DNA from: CAVWDI01 sp963793095
GTDB taxonomy: Bacteria > Chloroflexota > Anaerolineae > Anaerolineales > UBA4823
Reading direction: 5' to 3'
Assembly (NCBI GenBank): GCA_963793095.1
Contig: CAWBYY010000009.1
Coordinates: forward strand, 87,550-151,549
Length of the DNA stretch: 64,000 nt
Positions 1 to 9,519 of the stretch are shown one piece after another. Position 1 is the first letter of the stretch; every line of letters starts with the position of its first letter. Made by a program: the position numbers and the translations under genes. Under the pieces are notes generated by a model, which saw nothing but the letters and a program-made list of their open reading frames with translations, was not told where the DNA came from and did not search any database.

Positions 1-1518
1 TTGCTGGGAATTTACCGCGCAAACACCCCCGACCCGCACACAGACCGCATGGTGAATATTTGGAACCCTTACCAGTGTATGGTCACCTTCAACCTGTCCC
101 GCTCGGCTTCCTACTTTGAGTCGGGCGTCGGGCGCGGGATGGGCTTCCGCGATTCCTGCCAGGACCTGCTCGGGTTTGTGCACATGGTGCCCGGGCGGGC
201 CCGCCAGCGCATCCTGGACCTGGCCGCCACCCAGCTGGAAAACGGGGGCGCCTTCCACCAGTACCAGCCGCTCACAAAACGCGGCAACGACGCCATCGGG
301 GGAAATTTTAACGACGACCCGCTCTGGTTGCCCCTGGCGGTCACAGCCTACATCAAGGAGACTGGCGATTTCTCAATTCTGGAAGAAACTGCCCAATACG
401 AAAACCGGCCGGGTACAGAGACGCCCCTTTACGAGCACCTGGTGCGCTGCCTGGACTATACCCTGGCGCGCCTGGGCCCGCACGGTCTGCCACTGATTGG
501 TAGGGCGGACTGGAACGACTGCCTCAACCTGAATACGTTTTCAGACCAGCCGGGTGAATCCTTTCAAACGACCACCTCACGGGACGGTAAAACAGCCGAG
601 TCGGTCTTCATCGCCGGTTTGTTCTGCCTGGCAGCCGGGGAGCTGGCCGGGCTTGCCAGCCGGATAGGATACGCCGGGGATGCCAGTAAATTCAACCAGG
701 CCGCTGCCCGGATGAAGGAAACCACCCTCAAGCACGGCTGGGATGGGAAATGGTTCCGGCGGGCTTACGACGATTTTGGCGAGCCGGTCGGCTCCCAGCT
801 GAACCAGGAGGGGCGCATATTTATCGAACCCCAGGGCATGTGCGTGATGGGCGGTATCGGAGTCGCAGACAGCCTGGCGGAGCAGGCGCTCGATTCGGTC
901 GCACAGCACCTGGCGACCCCCCACGGGATCGTGCTCAACCAGCCCGCCTACAGCAGTTACCGGCTGCACCTGGGCGAGATCAGCTCCTACCCGCCCGGTT
1001 ACAAAGAGAACGCCGGCGTGTTCTGCCACAACAACCCCTGGGTGATGATCGCCGAAACGCTCATCGGGCGCGGCGACCGGGCTTTTGACTACTACAAGCG
1101 CATCAACCCCTCCGCCCGGGAAAAAATCAGCGAGGTCCACCGCTGCGAACCGTATGTCTATGCCCAGATGATCGCCGGGAGTGACGCCCATATCCCCGGT
1201 GAAGCCAAGAACTCCTGGCTGACCGGCACCGCCGCCTGGAATTACGTCGCTGCAACCCAGTGGATACTCGGGGTCCGGCCGGATTACAACGGGCTGGTGG
1301 TCGCCCCTGTTATCCCTTCAAGCTGGGACGGATTCGAAGTCCAGCGGGTGTTCCGGGGGGTCCGCTACCACATCCGGGCGGAACGGGTTGGCCCGGGAAA
1401 TCAAATCCGGCTGGAACTGGACGGCAGGCCAGTTGAGGGAACTCTTATAGGTCTGCCCGAACCCGGGAGGAAAAAGGTCACTGTTACGGCATGGATCGGA
1501 GAAAAAGGAGCAGGCTGA
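1..1518 (+). CDS. GH94 glycoside phosphorylase (cellobiose/chitobiose phosphorylase-like), C-terminal part
   Basis: The frame is open from the window edge, so this is the C-terminal 505 residues of a protein that in this family is usually about 800 aa; the N-terminal beta-sandwich lies outside. Family GH94 enzymes use inorganic phosphate to cleave beta-linked disaccharides or cello-/chito-oligomers to a sugar 1-phosphate. The (alpha/alpha)6 barrel signature is clear: WNPYQC near residues 21-26, SGVGRGMGFRDS near 41-52, and RADWNDCLN at 168-176, whose Asp173 matches the conserved general acid. The C-terminal part ends in the usual beta-sandwich. No signal peptide can be judged. The downstream hydrolase gene overlaps its last 28 bases. 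Cellobiose against chitobiose or another beta-glucoside cannot be decided from the sequence. Confidence 0.88.
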   Translation: MLGIYRANTPDPHTDRMVNIWNPYQCMVTFNLSRSASYFESGVGRGMGFRDSCQDLLGFVHMVPGRARQRILDLAATQLENGGAFHQYQPLTKRGNDAIGGNFNDDPLWLPLAVTAYIKETGDFSILEETAQYENRPGTETPLYEHLVRCLDYTLARLGPHGLPLIGRADWNDCLNLNTFSDQPGESFQTTTSRDGKTAESVFIAGLFCLAAGELAGLASRIGYAGDASKFNQAAARMKETTLKHGWDGKWFRRAYDDFGEPVGSQLNQEGRIFIEPQGMCVMGGIGVADSLAEQALDSVAQHLATPHGIVLNQPAYSSYRLHLGEISSYPPGYKENAGVFCHNNPWVMIAETLIGRGDRAFDYYKRINPSAREKISEVHRCEPYVYAQMIAGSDAHIPGEAKNSWLTGTAAWNYVAATQWILGVRPDYNGLVVAPVIPSSWDGFEVQRVFRGVRYHIRAERVGPGNQIRLELDGRPVEGTLIGLPEPGRKKVTVTAWIGEKGAG

Positions 1519-2201
1519 TCTTATGCAGAATACCTGGTAGAAATAATCTGGATTATTGGGCTGAACCAGAAAGCGGGGCAGGCCCGGGGGTGCTGGTGCT
1601 GCATGCCTGGTGGGGGTTAAATGGTTTCTTTAAGAGCGTCTGCAGCCAGCTTGCCCGGGATGGTTACGTGGCCTGCGCTCCCGATTTGTATAACGGCAGG
1701 GTCGCCGGAACCCCGGATGAAGCCCTCCAGCTGGTATCCCAGGCGGACAGCCAGGAAGTTGACAGCATACTGATTCAAACGGCTGAACAGGTGCGCAGCC
1801 ATCCTGCCGTGACCGGACCAGGAATTGGCGTGCTTGGTTTTTCGCTGGGCGCTTTTAACGCCCTGAAGCTGGCCGTCCACCCTGACATTGGGTTCATCCG
1901 GGCGGTCGTACTGTTTTACGGCACCAATCCGGCATTCCAGTCCCAGGACTACGCCAGGTCCCGGGCTGCATTTCTGGGGCATTTTGCAGAAAAGGACAAA
2001 TTTGAACCTCCCGAGGAAGTTGAAAAGACCCGGGCAGAAATTCAGCTCGCAGGCAAGACCGTCCAGTTCTATACATACCCGGGAACGCAGCACTGGTTCG
2101 CCGAATCAGACCGGATTGATGTCTATAATATGGAAGCAGCCGCACTCGCCTGGGACAGGACACATGATTTTCTCAACCAGAACCTGAAACAGGATAAATG
2201 A
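1491..2201 (+). CDS. Dienelactone hydrolase family alpha/beta hydrolase
   Basis: A 236-aa cytosolic alpha/beta hydrolase of the dienelactone hydrolase type. The oxyanion-side motif LVLHAWWG is at 35-42, the nucleophile elbow GFSLGA at 116-121 has Ser118 where classical dienelactone hydrolases carry Cys, and Asp169 (EKDK) and His201 (TQHW) complete the triad. No signal peptide is seen. The substrate is unknown. The start is not settled: the ATG at 1491 overlaps the phosphorylase by 28 bases and gives an atypical Arg-rich N-terminus. An ATG at 1523, 12 bases after AAGGAG, would give a more usual short N-terminus but needs a one-base shift near 1540. Co-transcription with the phosphorylase gene is likely. 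Confidence 0.8.
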   Translation: MDRRKRSRLILCRIPGRNNLDYWAEPESGAGPGVLVLHAWWGLNGFFKSVCSQLARDGYVACAPDLYNGRVAGTPDEALQLVSQADSQEVDSILIQTAEQVRSHPAVTGPGIGVLGFSLGAFNALKLAVHPDIGFIRAVVLFYGTNPAFQSQDYARSRAAFLGHFAEKDKFEPPEEVEKTRAEIQLAGKTVQFYTYPGTQHWFAESDRIDVYNMEAAALAWDRTHDFLNQNLKQDK

Positions 2202-2602
2202 AGCCCATTAAACCCGCCAAAGCGGAACTGTCCGGGTTGTTTTACCGGGATGGTCCGGGTTAGGAACCGGTCCAAGAAAAAAACCTGCGCCTGTGTTTGA
2301 CCCAAACGGTGTCATGCTCATTTTTTAGATTCTTCCTGGATATAGAACGATAGGAAGCCTGCTGGTCCTGGTTTAATTAATCCAAGAAAAACAATTTCAA
2401 CTATTATGGTTGAATAAGTGAGATTTATTGTCAACTACCTGTCCTTTAATTACTAAATATTCAAAACCAATTAAATATTCCCTGAATTAGCGTCTCGGAG
2501 GTCCCTGAGAAATCTTCTCATTTAGGAGTATTTTCCAGTTCACATACCTGTTCAACAACAAGTTGGGCAGCAAATTAATTCTGATTGATTTTGGGGAGAG
2601 AG
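2202..2602. other. Intergenic region without recognisable gene
   Basis: About 400 bases between the hydrolase and the cytochrome-like lipoprotein. The second half is AT-rich and may hold the promoter of the next gene, but no convincing -35/-10 pair or coding stretch was found. Confidence 0.5.
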
Positions 2603-3161
2603 ATGAAAACATTTTGGCTGGTCTTAATATTAGCGCTGGTCAGCGGTTGCACTGGCCAGTTCACCCAGGTCGATGAATTGTCGTCCGCCAACATTGTTCA
2701 GGGAACAATGGCCGGGCTGGAAAACTGGGGCACCGCCTGGGGACCGGACGCCTTCCAATCCGGCGGGGAACGGATTTTCTTCACAACCATCAACCATCAA
2801 GATGAATTTCTCACTTACTCAGGCGGCCCGAAATCGGACATGATGATGGGCGGCTTTCTGGCATGCGCTTCCTGCCACGGCCCCGCTGGAAAAGGCGGCA
2901 CCCATGAAATGTATAACTATACGATGATCGCCCCGGACATCCGCTTTATAACCTTGAACGCACGCAAACAGGGACTGACTGGAACCAACCCCTCCTCGCA
3001 ATCAGGCAAGGCAGGCGAATACGACATCGAAGATTTAAACCGGGCCCTGATCAGAAGGACTCCGCCCTGACAGCAGCGGACTGAACGAGTATATGCCTCG
3101 CTGGATTTTAAGCGACCAGGATCTTACAGAACTGCTGGAGTACCTTAAAACGCTCCCCTGA
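2603..3161 (+). CDS. Cytochrome c-like lipoprotein, frame broken near its C-terminus
   Basis: Starts at ATG 2603, after GGGGAGAG, and opens with a lipoprotein signal (hydrophobic stretch ending VSGC, Cys near residue 16). A single CXXCH haem-binding motif (ACASCHGPAGKG) lies in the middle, so it is probably a membrane-anchored c-type haem protein on the outside of the cell. The frame stops at 3070, but a one-base shift opens a frame to 3161 that encodes a typical cytochrome tail (LNEYMPRW, then a helix ending LKTLP). The Met of MPRW is the likely distal haem ligand and lies only in this shifted part. Either a base is wrong near 3060 or the gene lost its Met ligand. The electron-transfer partner is unknown. 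Confidence 0.68.
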
Positions 3162-3203
3162 CCACCTCCCAGGAAGTTAGTCGAGATTAAATCCTCATCT
3201 TTA

Positions 3204-3231
3204 TTGACACCTGCTAAAATTGGTGTAAAAT
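3204..3231 (+). promoter_or_regulatory. Candidate sigma-70-type promoter for the hybrid kinase
   Basis: TTGACA at 3204-3209 and TAAAAT at 3226-3231, separated by 16 bases, about 120 bases upstream of the kinase ATG at 3351. Confidence 0.45.
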
Positions 3232-3350
3232 ATTAGATATAATTCACCTTATTAGTCCCCTTATCGCCATCCCGCATCCCGGGGGAGAATTGAACTTGAC
3301 CTGCTGACCTTTAAAATAGGAATCGCCAGGTTAATTAAACGGGTCTTCTT

Positions 3351-6278
3351 ATGACAAATGATATTGAAATCAAAAAACTGGAAATAAAATTAGAGCAGGC
3401 CAGGAAAGAAATAGCCCGCCTGGCTTCCTTTCCCGAACTCAACCCGGCTGCCATTATCGAAGTAGATCTTGATAAGAACGTCCATTATGTCAACCCGGCC
3501 GCAGACAGGATGTTTCCCAACTGCTGTGAAGTTATTTTTAATACCATCCTGCTTGATGATCTTGAAGAAATTGTCGAGGATTTACATAAAGCAAACCAGC
3601 ACTCGCATATGCGGGAGATCAAGCTGAATAACACCTGGTACCAGCAGGTGATCCACCTTGTGCCGGACAGCGACCGCATCCGCTGCTTTATCATCGATAT
3701 AACCGAACGCAAGCAGGCCCAGGAGCTGCTCCAGCGCCAGAACGAATACCTTGCCGCCCTCAACGCAACCACCCTGGGGCTGATGAGCAGGCTCAATATC
3801 AATGAACTGCTGGGAGATATCCTTTCACGGGCCGGGCAGCTGCTGGGCACCTCCCACAGTTTTATCTTCCTGCTTGAGGGGGATGAACTCGAACAAAAAG
3901 TCGGCACCGGAGCATTTGCCGAAACGATCGGGGGGCGCCTCACGCCCGGCGAGGGTGTATCCGGCAGGGTCTGGCAGACCGGCGAAGCAATTGTGGTATC
4001 TGATTACCGCTCCTGGGAGCACCGACACCTGCGCTACACCGAACTCGAAATCAAGGCGGTTGCCGCTGCCCCGCTGAGGTCCGGGGATCAATTTATCGGG
4101 ACGATCGGTATGGCTTACAATGCTGATTCCGGCAGGTTATTCGAAGAAACTGAGATGGAACTGCTCAAGCGCTTCGCGGAACTGGCATCGCTGGCACTCG
4201 ATAATGCCATCCTGTTCAGCGAAACCCAGCAGGCCCGCAGGACGGCCGAGGCAGCCAATGAAGCCAAAAGCGCTTTCCTGGCAAACATGAGCCATGAGAT
4301 CCGCACCCCGATGAATGCCATCATCGGCATGACCAGTTTGCTCAGGGACACCCGACTGGATGACGAACAACGCGATTATGTCGAAACCGTCCGGCAAAGC
4401 GGCGAAGCCTTGCTGACCATTATCAATGACATACTCGATTTCTCCAAAATTGAAGCCGACCGGCTGGAACTTGAGAACCAGCCTTTTGACCTGCGCGAAT
4501 GTATTGAAAGCGCCCTGGACCTGCTGGCGCCGGCAGCCGCCGGCAAGGGCATCGACCTGGCTTACTTGATTGACAGACCGGTCCCGGAGGCGATCGTAGG
4601 CGATGTCACCCGACTGCGGCAGATCCTGGTCAATCTGCTCAGCAATGCGGTCAAGTTTACCGAACAGGGCGAGGTCCTGCTTTCAGCTGCCCTGCAGGAG
4701 TTCTCCAGCCCGGTTAAGCAGGAGGGCGCTGAAACGCTCACCCTCCATTTTACCGTCAGAGACACCGGCATCGGCATACCCCCCGACCGGATGGACCGCC
4801 TGTTCCAGTCCTTCAGCCAGGTGGACGCCTCCACAACCAGGCGTTTCGGCGGCACCGGGCTCGGGCTTGCCATCAGCCACCGGTTGAGCGAATTGATGGG
4901 CGGCAGGATGTGGGTAGAGAGCGAGCTAGGGGACGGGTTCCACCTTTCATTTTACAATCCGGGCAAAACCCGCGCCCGCCCCGGAGCGGGCATACCTGGA
5001 TGAAGTCCAGCCTGCCCTCGAAGGACGATGCGTGCTTGTGGTGGACGATAACGCCACCAACCGGCTCATTTTAATCCGCCAGCTGGAGATGTGGCATATG
5101 GTGCCGCACGCCACCGGTTCCCCCTTTGAAGCCCTGGAGCTGATTAAAACGGGGGGCAATTTGACGTAGCGGTCCTGGATATGCAGATGCCGGAAATGGA
5201 CGGCCTGGCCCTGGCAAGTGAAATAAGGTCCCTCTCAAATCCCGCTTCCAGACTGCCGCTGATCATGCTGACCAGCCTTGGCCGGCGGGAGGTCAACCAG
5301 GAAGCCGGGGACTTCGCGGCCTTCCTCAATAAACCCCTGAAACCCTCCTCGCTTTTTGATGCCCTGGTGGGGATTATCACCGGAAAGCCAACCAGGGTGA
5401 TGTCCAGAAAAGAAAAGGACCAGCCGAAGTTCGATGCCAGCATGGGGGAACATTCTCCTTTGCGGATTTTGCTTGCGGAGGACAACGCCAATAACCAGAA
5501 ACTGGCGACCCTGATCCTGAAACGGCTCGGCTACCAGACCGACCTGGCGGGAAACGGCCAGGAAGCCCTGCAGGCCCTCGGGCGCCAGGTCTACGATGTG
5601 GTTTTAATGGACGTCCAGATGCCTGAGATGGATGGGCTTGAAGCCACCCGCCGCCTGCGGGTTGAGCTTCCGGATGAGCGCCAGCCGCGCGTGATCGCCA
5701 TGACCGCCAATGCCATGCAGGGCGACCGCGAGATGTGCCTTGAAGCCGGGATGGATGACTATGTCAGCAAACCGATCCGGATCGAAGAACTTGTCAGGGC
5801 ATTAAGCCTGGTCATCCCGCTCGACAATGACGGGGCTGAAAAATTAAGCCGGGATTCAGGTTCGAAAGAGGGGAAGGAAAGCGCACCCTCCGTTCAATCC
5901 CATTCCAACCTCTCGCAATTCGAGGATGTGCTCGATCCTGAGGGCCTGAACCGGTTGATTTCAAACCTTGGGGGGGAGTTTGAATACCTGGTAGAGCTGA
6001 TCACGGCCTTTCTGGAGGATACGCCCGCATTGATCCGGGAATTGAACCAGGCGGTCGAGGTGCAGAATATACCGGAAGTGCACCGCCTGGCGCACAGCCT
6101 TAAATCAAACGGAGCCGATTACGGGGCAACCCGCTTTGCCGGGTTGTGTAAGGACCTTGAAACGGCTGCCAGGTCAGGAAACCTGAACGGCGCATCCGGG
6201 CTGGCCGCCCAGATCACCAGCGAATATGTTTTGCTGGAAGGCGCTCTGAATTCTGTCCTGGAAAAGGGCGCGGTTTAA
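3351..6278 (+). CDS. Hybrid sensor histidine kinase PAS-GAF-HisKA-HATPase-REC-REC-Hpt, with two compensating frameshifts
   Basis: Read across two shifts this is one protein of about 975 aa. The order is an N-terminal coiled segment, PAS (about 25-120), GAF (about 140-290), HisKA with phospho-His315 in MSHEIRTPMN, HATPase (G box GTGLGLAIS), receiver 1 (VLVVDDN, phospho-Asp codon 5178-5180), receiver 2 (ILLAEDN, phospho-Asp codon 5610-5612) and a C-terminal Hpt domain with His in AHSLKSNG (codon 6093-6095). No membrane segment is seen, so it is a soluble sensor. One extra base near 4936-4939 and one missing G in the G-run at 5151-5156 put receiver 1 in another frame; receiver 2 returns to the starting frame. 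As written it would stop at 5003. No DNA-binding output domain is present, so the phosphate probably passes to another protein, perhaps the next gene's product. Confidence 0.85.
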
Positions 6279-6343
6279 GAACAGGCATTCCGGGCGAAGA
6301 AAGTCCGGAATAACCGGATATCAGGAAGGAGAGATAAGACTGT

Positions 6344-7786
6344 ATGGCAGAAGAAAAAGGCCGCATCCTGGTTGTAGATGACAACCGAATGAACCGCATC
6401 AAGCTTTCCCGGGGTCTTGAACAGCAGGGATATGCTGTTGAACTGGCCGAGGGCGGGCAGCAGGCGCTGAATATGCTTGAAAACGCTGCTTTTGATGTTG
6501 TGCTGCTCGATATCATCATGCCGGAGATGGACGGCTTTCAGGTCCTGGAACAAATCAAGTGCAACCCGGAACTGCGGGATATACCGGTGATTGTTATTTC
6601 AGCCCTGGATGAAACTGAAAGCGCAGTGCGCTGCATCGAAATGGGAGCGGAGGACTACCTGCCGAAATCTTTTGATCCGGTCCTGCTGCGGGCCCGTCTG
6701 GGGGCCAGCCTGCAGAAGAAAAGACTGCGCGATTTGGAAAAGGCCTATCTTGAACAGGAACTGACCCTCAGACAGAACGAAAAGCTGGCCACAATCGGCC
6801 GTTTAAGCGCCGGTATGGCCCACGAATTGAACAACCCCAGCGCTGCGGCAAACCGCGGGGCCCAGAACATTATTGATATCCTGCCGCGCCTGCGGGAGGC
6901 CTATGTTCAGCTCATCCAGAATGCCCTGACGGGCGAACAACTAGAGCGCCTGGAACAACTCGATAACCTTGCGGCGGAAAAAGCCCGGGATCCGATAGTA
7001 ATCGACCCGTTGTCCAGGGGTGATCTGGAGACGGAGCTGGAAGAATGGCTGGATTCGATGTCGGTGGAGGATTCCTGGGAGATCGCGCCGAAACTGGTCA
7101 GGCTTGGACTTGATGTATCCGAACTCGCCAGCCAGTTTTCCATGTTTGACCGGGCCCAGTTTCCGGCTGTGATCCAGTGGTTGAACTGCACCTGTGAAAT
7201 CTACCGCCTCTCAACGGACATCTCCCACACGACCAGCCGCATCGCCAGTATTGTAAACGCATTGAAAGTCTACACTTTCCTGGACCAGGCCCCGGTCCAG
7301 AGCCTGGATATTAACGCCGGGTTGGACAGTACTCTCACCATCCTGCAGAGTAAATTAAACGGGGTCACCGTCCGGCGCGACTACGCAGAAAGCCTGCCAA
7401 AAGTCGAAGCCTACGGCAGCGAATTGAACCAGGTCTGGACCAACCTGATCGAAAATGCGATCGACGCCCTGAACGGGAACGGTGAGGTCCGCCTGAGCAC
7501 CCGCGCTGAGGGGGACTGGGTAATAGTGGGAATTGAAGACAACGGCTCTGGAATCCCAGCGGACATCCAGCTAAAAATCTTCGACCCATTTTACACAACC
7601 AAACCGGTCGGGCAGGGTACCGGTCTGGGCTTGAATATCTCCCACAACATTATCGCCCAGAAACACCGCGGCAGAATTGAGGTCGAATCGCAGCCCGGTA
7701 AAACTCGCTTCGACGTCTGGCTGCCGGTAAAACTGGCCGGGAATGTGGATGCAGCCAGCCAGGATCCGGGCGACCGGGTTAGTTGA
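6344..7786 (+). CDS. Response regulator-histidine kinase fusion (REC-HisKA-HATPase)
   Basis: A 480-aa intact protein. The N-terminal receiver domain (RILVVDDN) has phospho-acceptor Asp56 (VLLDIIMP) and the conserved Lys in LPKSF. After a coiled linker comes a HisKA domain with His160 in MAHELNNP, a long helical insert of about 90 residues, and a HATPase domain with N box (NLIENAIDAL), G1 (DNGSGI), F (FDPFYTTK) and G2 (GTGLGLNIS). The architecture suits a kinase switched by phosphorylation of its own receiver. It starts 65 bases after the hybrid kinase, in the same direction, so the Hpt domain of that protein is a plausible phosphodonor. No membrane or DNA-binding domain is seen; the stimulus and final target are unknown. 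Confidence 0.88.
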   Translation: MAEEKGRILVVDDNRMNRIKLSRGLEQQGYAVELAEGGQQALNMLENAAFDVVLLDIIMPEMDGFQVLEQIKCNPELRDIPVIVISALDETESAVRCIEMGAEDYLPKSFDPVLLRARLGASLQKKRLRDLEKAYLEQELTLRQNEKLATIGRLSAGMAHELNNPSAAANRGAQNIIDILPRLREAYVQLIQNALTGEQLERLEQLDNLAAEKARDPIVIDPLSRGDLETELEEWLDSMSVEDSWEIAPKLVRLGLDVSELASQFSMFDRAQFPAVIQWLNCTCEIYRLSTDISHTTSRIASIVNALKVYTFLDQAPVQSLDINAGLDSTLTILQSKLNGVTVRRDYAESLPKVEAYGSELNQVWTNLIENAIDALNGNGEVRLSTRAEGDWVIVGIEDNGSGIPADIQLKIFDPFYTTKPVGQGTGLGLNISHNIIAQKHRGRIEVESQPGKTRFDVWLPVKLAGNVDAASQDPGDRVS

Positions 7787-7929
7787 TTAAACATCCATCC
7801 GTGGGGACGAAGTAACTTTTTTTCCGAATCGGGCAACCCGCGAGTATAATCTTTCCCAATAACCCACAAAAGGTGTTTCTGTGAAACCTTTGAGCCGTTC
7901 CGGGGTTAATTTTGTTATGGAGGTGGAAA

Positions 7930-8778
7930 ATGCCTGATATAAAAATTGTCACTGACAGCACCGCGAACTTATGCCCAGAATTTATTGAAGAACATGCCGT
8001 AAAGGTCATCCCGCTGAATATCCACTGGGGTGAAGAAACCTCAAAAGACGGGGTCGATATTACCCCTCTGGAATTCTACGCCCGCCTTGAGAAATCGGAC
8101 GAGATCCCCAAAACATCCCAGCCGTCCATGCAGGAATTCTTGAATGCCTACAAGGAGATCGCTCCGACCTGCCAGGGGATCATCGCCCCGGTAATTTCAT
8201 CCGGGATCAGCGGAACATTCGCTTCCGCCAGCTCTGCCCAGGCCGAATTTTCTGACGTGCCGTTAGAAGTTGTCGACACCAGGCAGACCGCCGCCGGACT
8301 GGCGCTGGTAGTAATCGCCTGTGCCCAGGCAATCCAGGCTGGCAAGAGCCTTGATGAAGTCAAAGCGGTCGCCGAAGATGTATCCAGCCGGGTCAAGTTC
8401 TACTTCATGGTCGATACGCTCGAATACCTGCACAAGGGCGGGCGCATCGGGGGAGGTAGGCGCTTTCTGGGCTCCGCCTTAAATATCAAGCCGATCCTTT
8501 TCCTGGACGAGCAGGGCAAAATTGGAGCCCTCGAACAGGTCCGCACCAAGAAAAAAGCCGTTGCCAGGCTGGTGGAATTGGCGGTCCAGGAGTCCGGGGG
8601 AAATCCGGCCCATATCGGGATCATCCATGCCGACGCCCTGGAAGACGCCCAGGATTTTAAAAACCAGCTCGCCCAGGCGGTTCACTGTAAATTCCTTGAT
8701 ATCTACGACCTCAGTCCGGTGATCGGGGTGCACGTCGGGCCCGGCACGCTCGGAATGGCTATCTACACTGAAGGATAA
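7930..8778 (+). CDS. DegV family fatty-acid-binding protein
   Basis: A 282-aa DegV protein. The ATG at 7930 was chosen because GGAGGTGG lies 7 bases upstream. The family binds a fatty acid between two lobes; in Firmicutes members (FakB) it presents the fatty acid to the kinase FakA. The sequence starts with the family pattern IKIVTDSTANLCPE, has NIHWGEETSKDGVDI, the loop YLHKGGRIGG in the middle and ends with IGVHVGPGTLG. No FakA/Dak-type kinase is seen in the window. A second, broken degV lies at 17992. The next gene begins 3 bases after the stop, so the two are co-transcribed. Confidence 0.88.
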   Translation: MPDIKIVTDSTANLCPEFIEEHAVKVIPLNIHWGEETSKDGVDITPLEFYARLEKSDEIPKTSQPSMQEFLNAYKEIAPTCQGIIAPVISSGISGTFASASSAQAEFSDVPLEVVDTRQTAAGLALVVIACAQAIQAGKSLDEVKAVAEDVSSRVKFYFMVDTLEYLHKGGRIGGGRRFLGSALNIKPILFLDEQGKIGALEQVRTKKKAVARLVELAVQESGGNPAHIGIIHADALEDAQDFKNQLAQAVHCKFLDIYDLSPVIGVHVGPGTLGMAIYTEG

Positions 8779-8781
8779 AAA

Positions 8782-9156
8782 TTGAACCTGTTTTTCGGGT
8801 TGGGTTCATTTTTTGCAGGGCTGGCGGTGATCCTGGGAGCGTTTGGGGCCCACGGGCTGGCAGATAAACTGACGCCTGACCGGCTGGCTAACTTCGAAAC
8901 GGCTGCCCGCTACCAGATGTACCACTCGCTGGCGCTGCTGGCGGTCGCGCTGGCCCTGGCTTATTTCCCGGCTGGGACGAAATCCCTCCAGATCGGGGGC
9001 TGGCTGTTCGTGGCTGGCATCCTGCTGTTTTCCGGCAGCCTGTATATCCTTTCAATTACCGGCATCCGCTGGCTGGGCGCGGTCACCCCCTTTGGAGGGG
9101 TCGCATTCGCCCTCGGCTGGCTGATGCTGGTCCTGGCTGCCTGGCAGGCGCGCTGA
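8782..9156 (+). CDS. DUF423 family small membrane protein
   Basis: A 124-aa protein with four hydrophobic segments and the DUF423 (YgdD-like) features GAFGAHGL near residues 19-26, the central ARYQMYHSLALL and a C-terminal TPFGG turn. The function of the family is unknown. It begins with TTG at 8782, preceded by AAGGA, only 3 bases after the degV stop, so it is probably translationally coupled to it. Confidence 0.85.
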   Translation: MNLFFGLGSFFAGLAVILGAFGAHGLADKLTPDRLANFETAARYQMYHSLALLAVALALAYFPAGTKSLQIGGWLFVAGILLFSGSLYILSITGIRWLGAVTPFGGVAFALGWLMLVLAAWQAR

Positions 9157-9160
9157 CCTT

Positions 9161-9183
9161 GAGGAGCATTACTCCTTTTTTTC
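9161..9183 (+). terminator. Likely intrinsic terminator of the degV-DUF423 unit
   Basis: AGGAG / CTCCT stem with a CATTA loop followed directly by a run of seven T. The stem is short. A similar hairpin (AAGGAG, TAACA, CTCCTT) follows at 9242-9259. Confidence 0.5.
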
Positions 9184-9272
9184 AAACACGGATTCCGGAT
9201 GCGATCAATCCCGGTGTGAACCGCTTCTCGATTATCCAGGCAAGGAGTAACACTCCTTACCACAAAAAGTAG

Positions 9273-9401
9273 GGCGGCTTTTCGGGTTGCATCCCGCAAG
9301 GGACCAAAGCCGCCTTATTAAGTTTCACGTAATTAAACAGCTAAGAAACCCTCCCAGCAAAACCACAGATCCTGAATATTTGTCAGGTTTGGAAACCTGA
9401 C
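9273..9401. repeat. Intergenic hairpins between convergent units, including a palindrome of a dispersed family
   Basis: The stretch 9157-9519 has no gene. GGCGGCTTT (9273-9281) pairs with AAAGCCGCC (9306-9314) around an inner stem and may terminate either convergent unit. GTCAGGTTT (9382-9390) and AAACCTGAC (9393-9401) form a palindrome with a GG centre, and part of it recurs near 9450-9466. The same CAGGTTT...AACCTG core appears at 38466-38484 and 42345-42363. Confidence 0.55.
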
Positions 9402-9519
9402 CTACTTTACCTTTGATTTTATACAGCCGCCAATTTGTTTGCAGGTAAGGTATGGAAACCTGACCTGCAGACGCATTCAATATTTTATTATTTAACCAAA
9501 AACCGCTTGCAGCCTTCCC

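Noticed and set aside
577..1191. 204-codon minus-strand frame
   Set aside because: It is the antisense of the GH94 gene, whose own motifs are clear; no RBS or family match.
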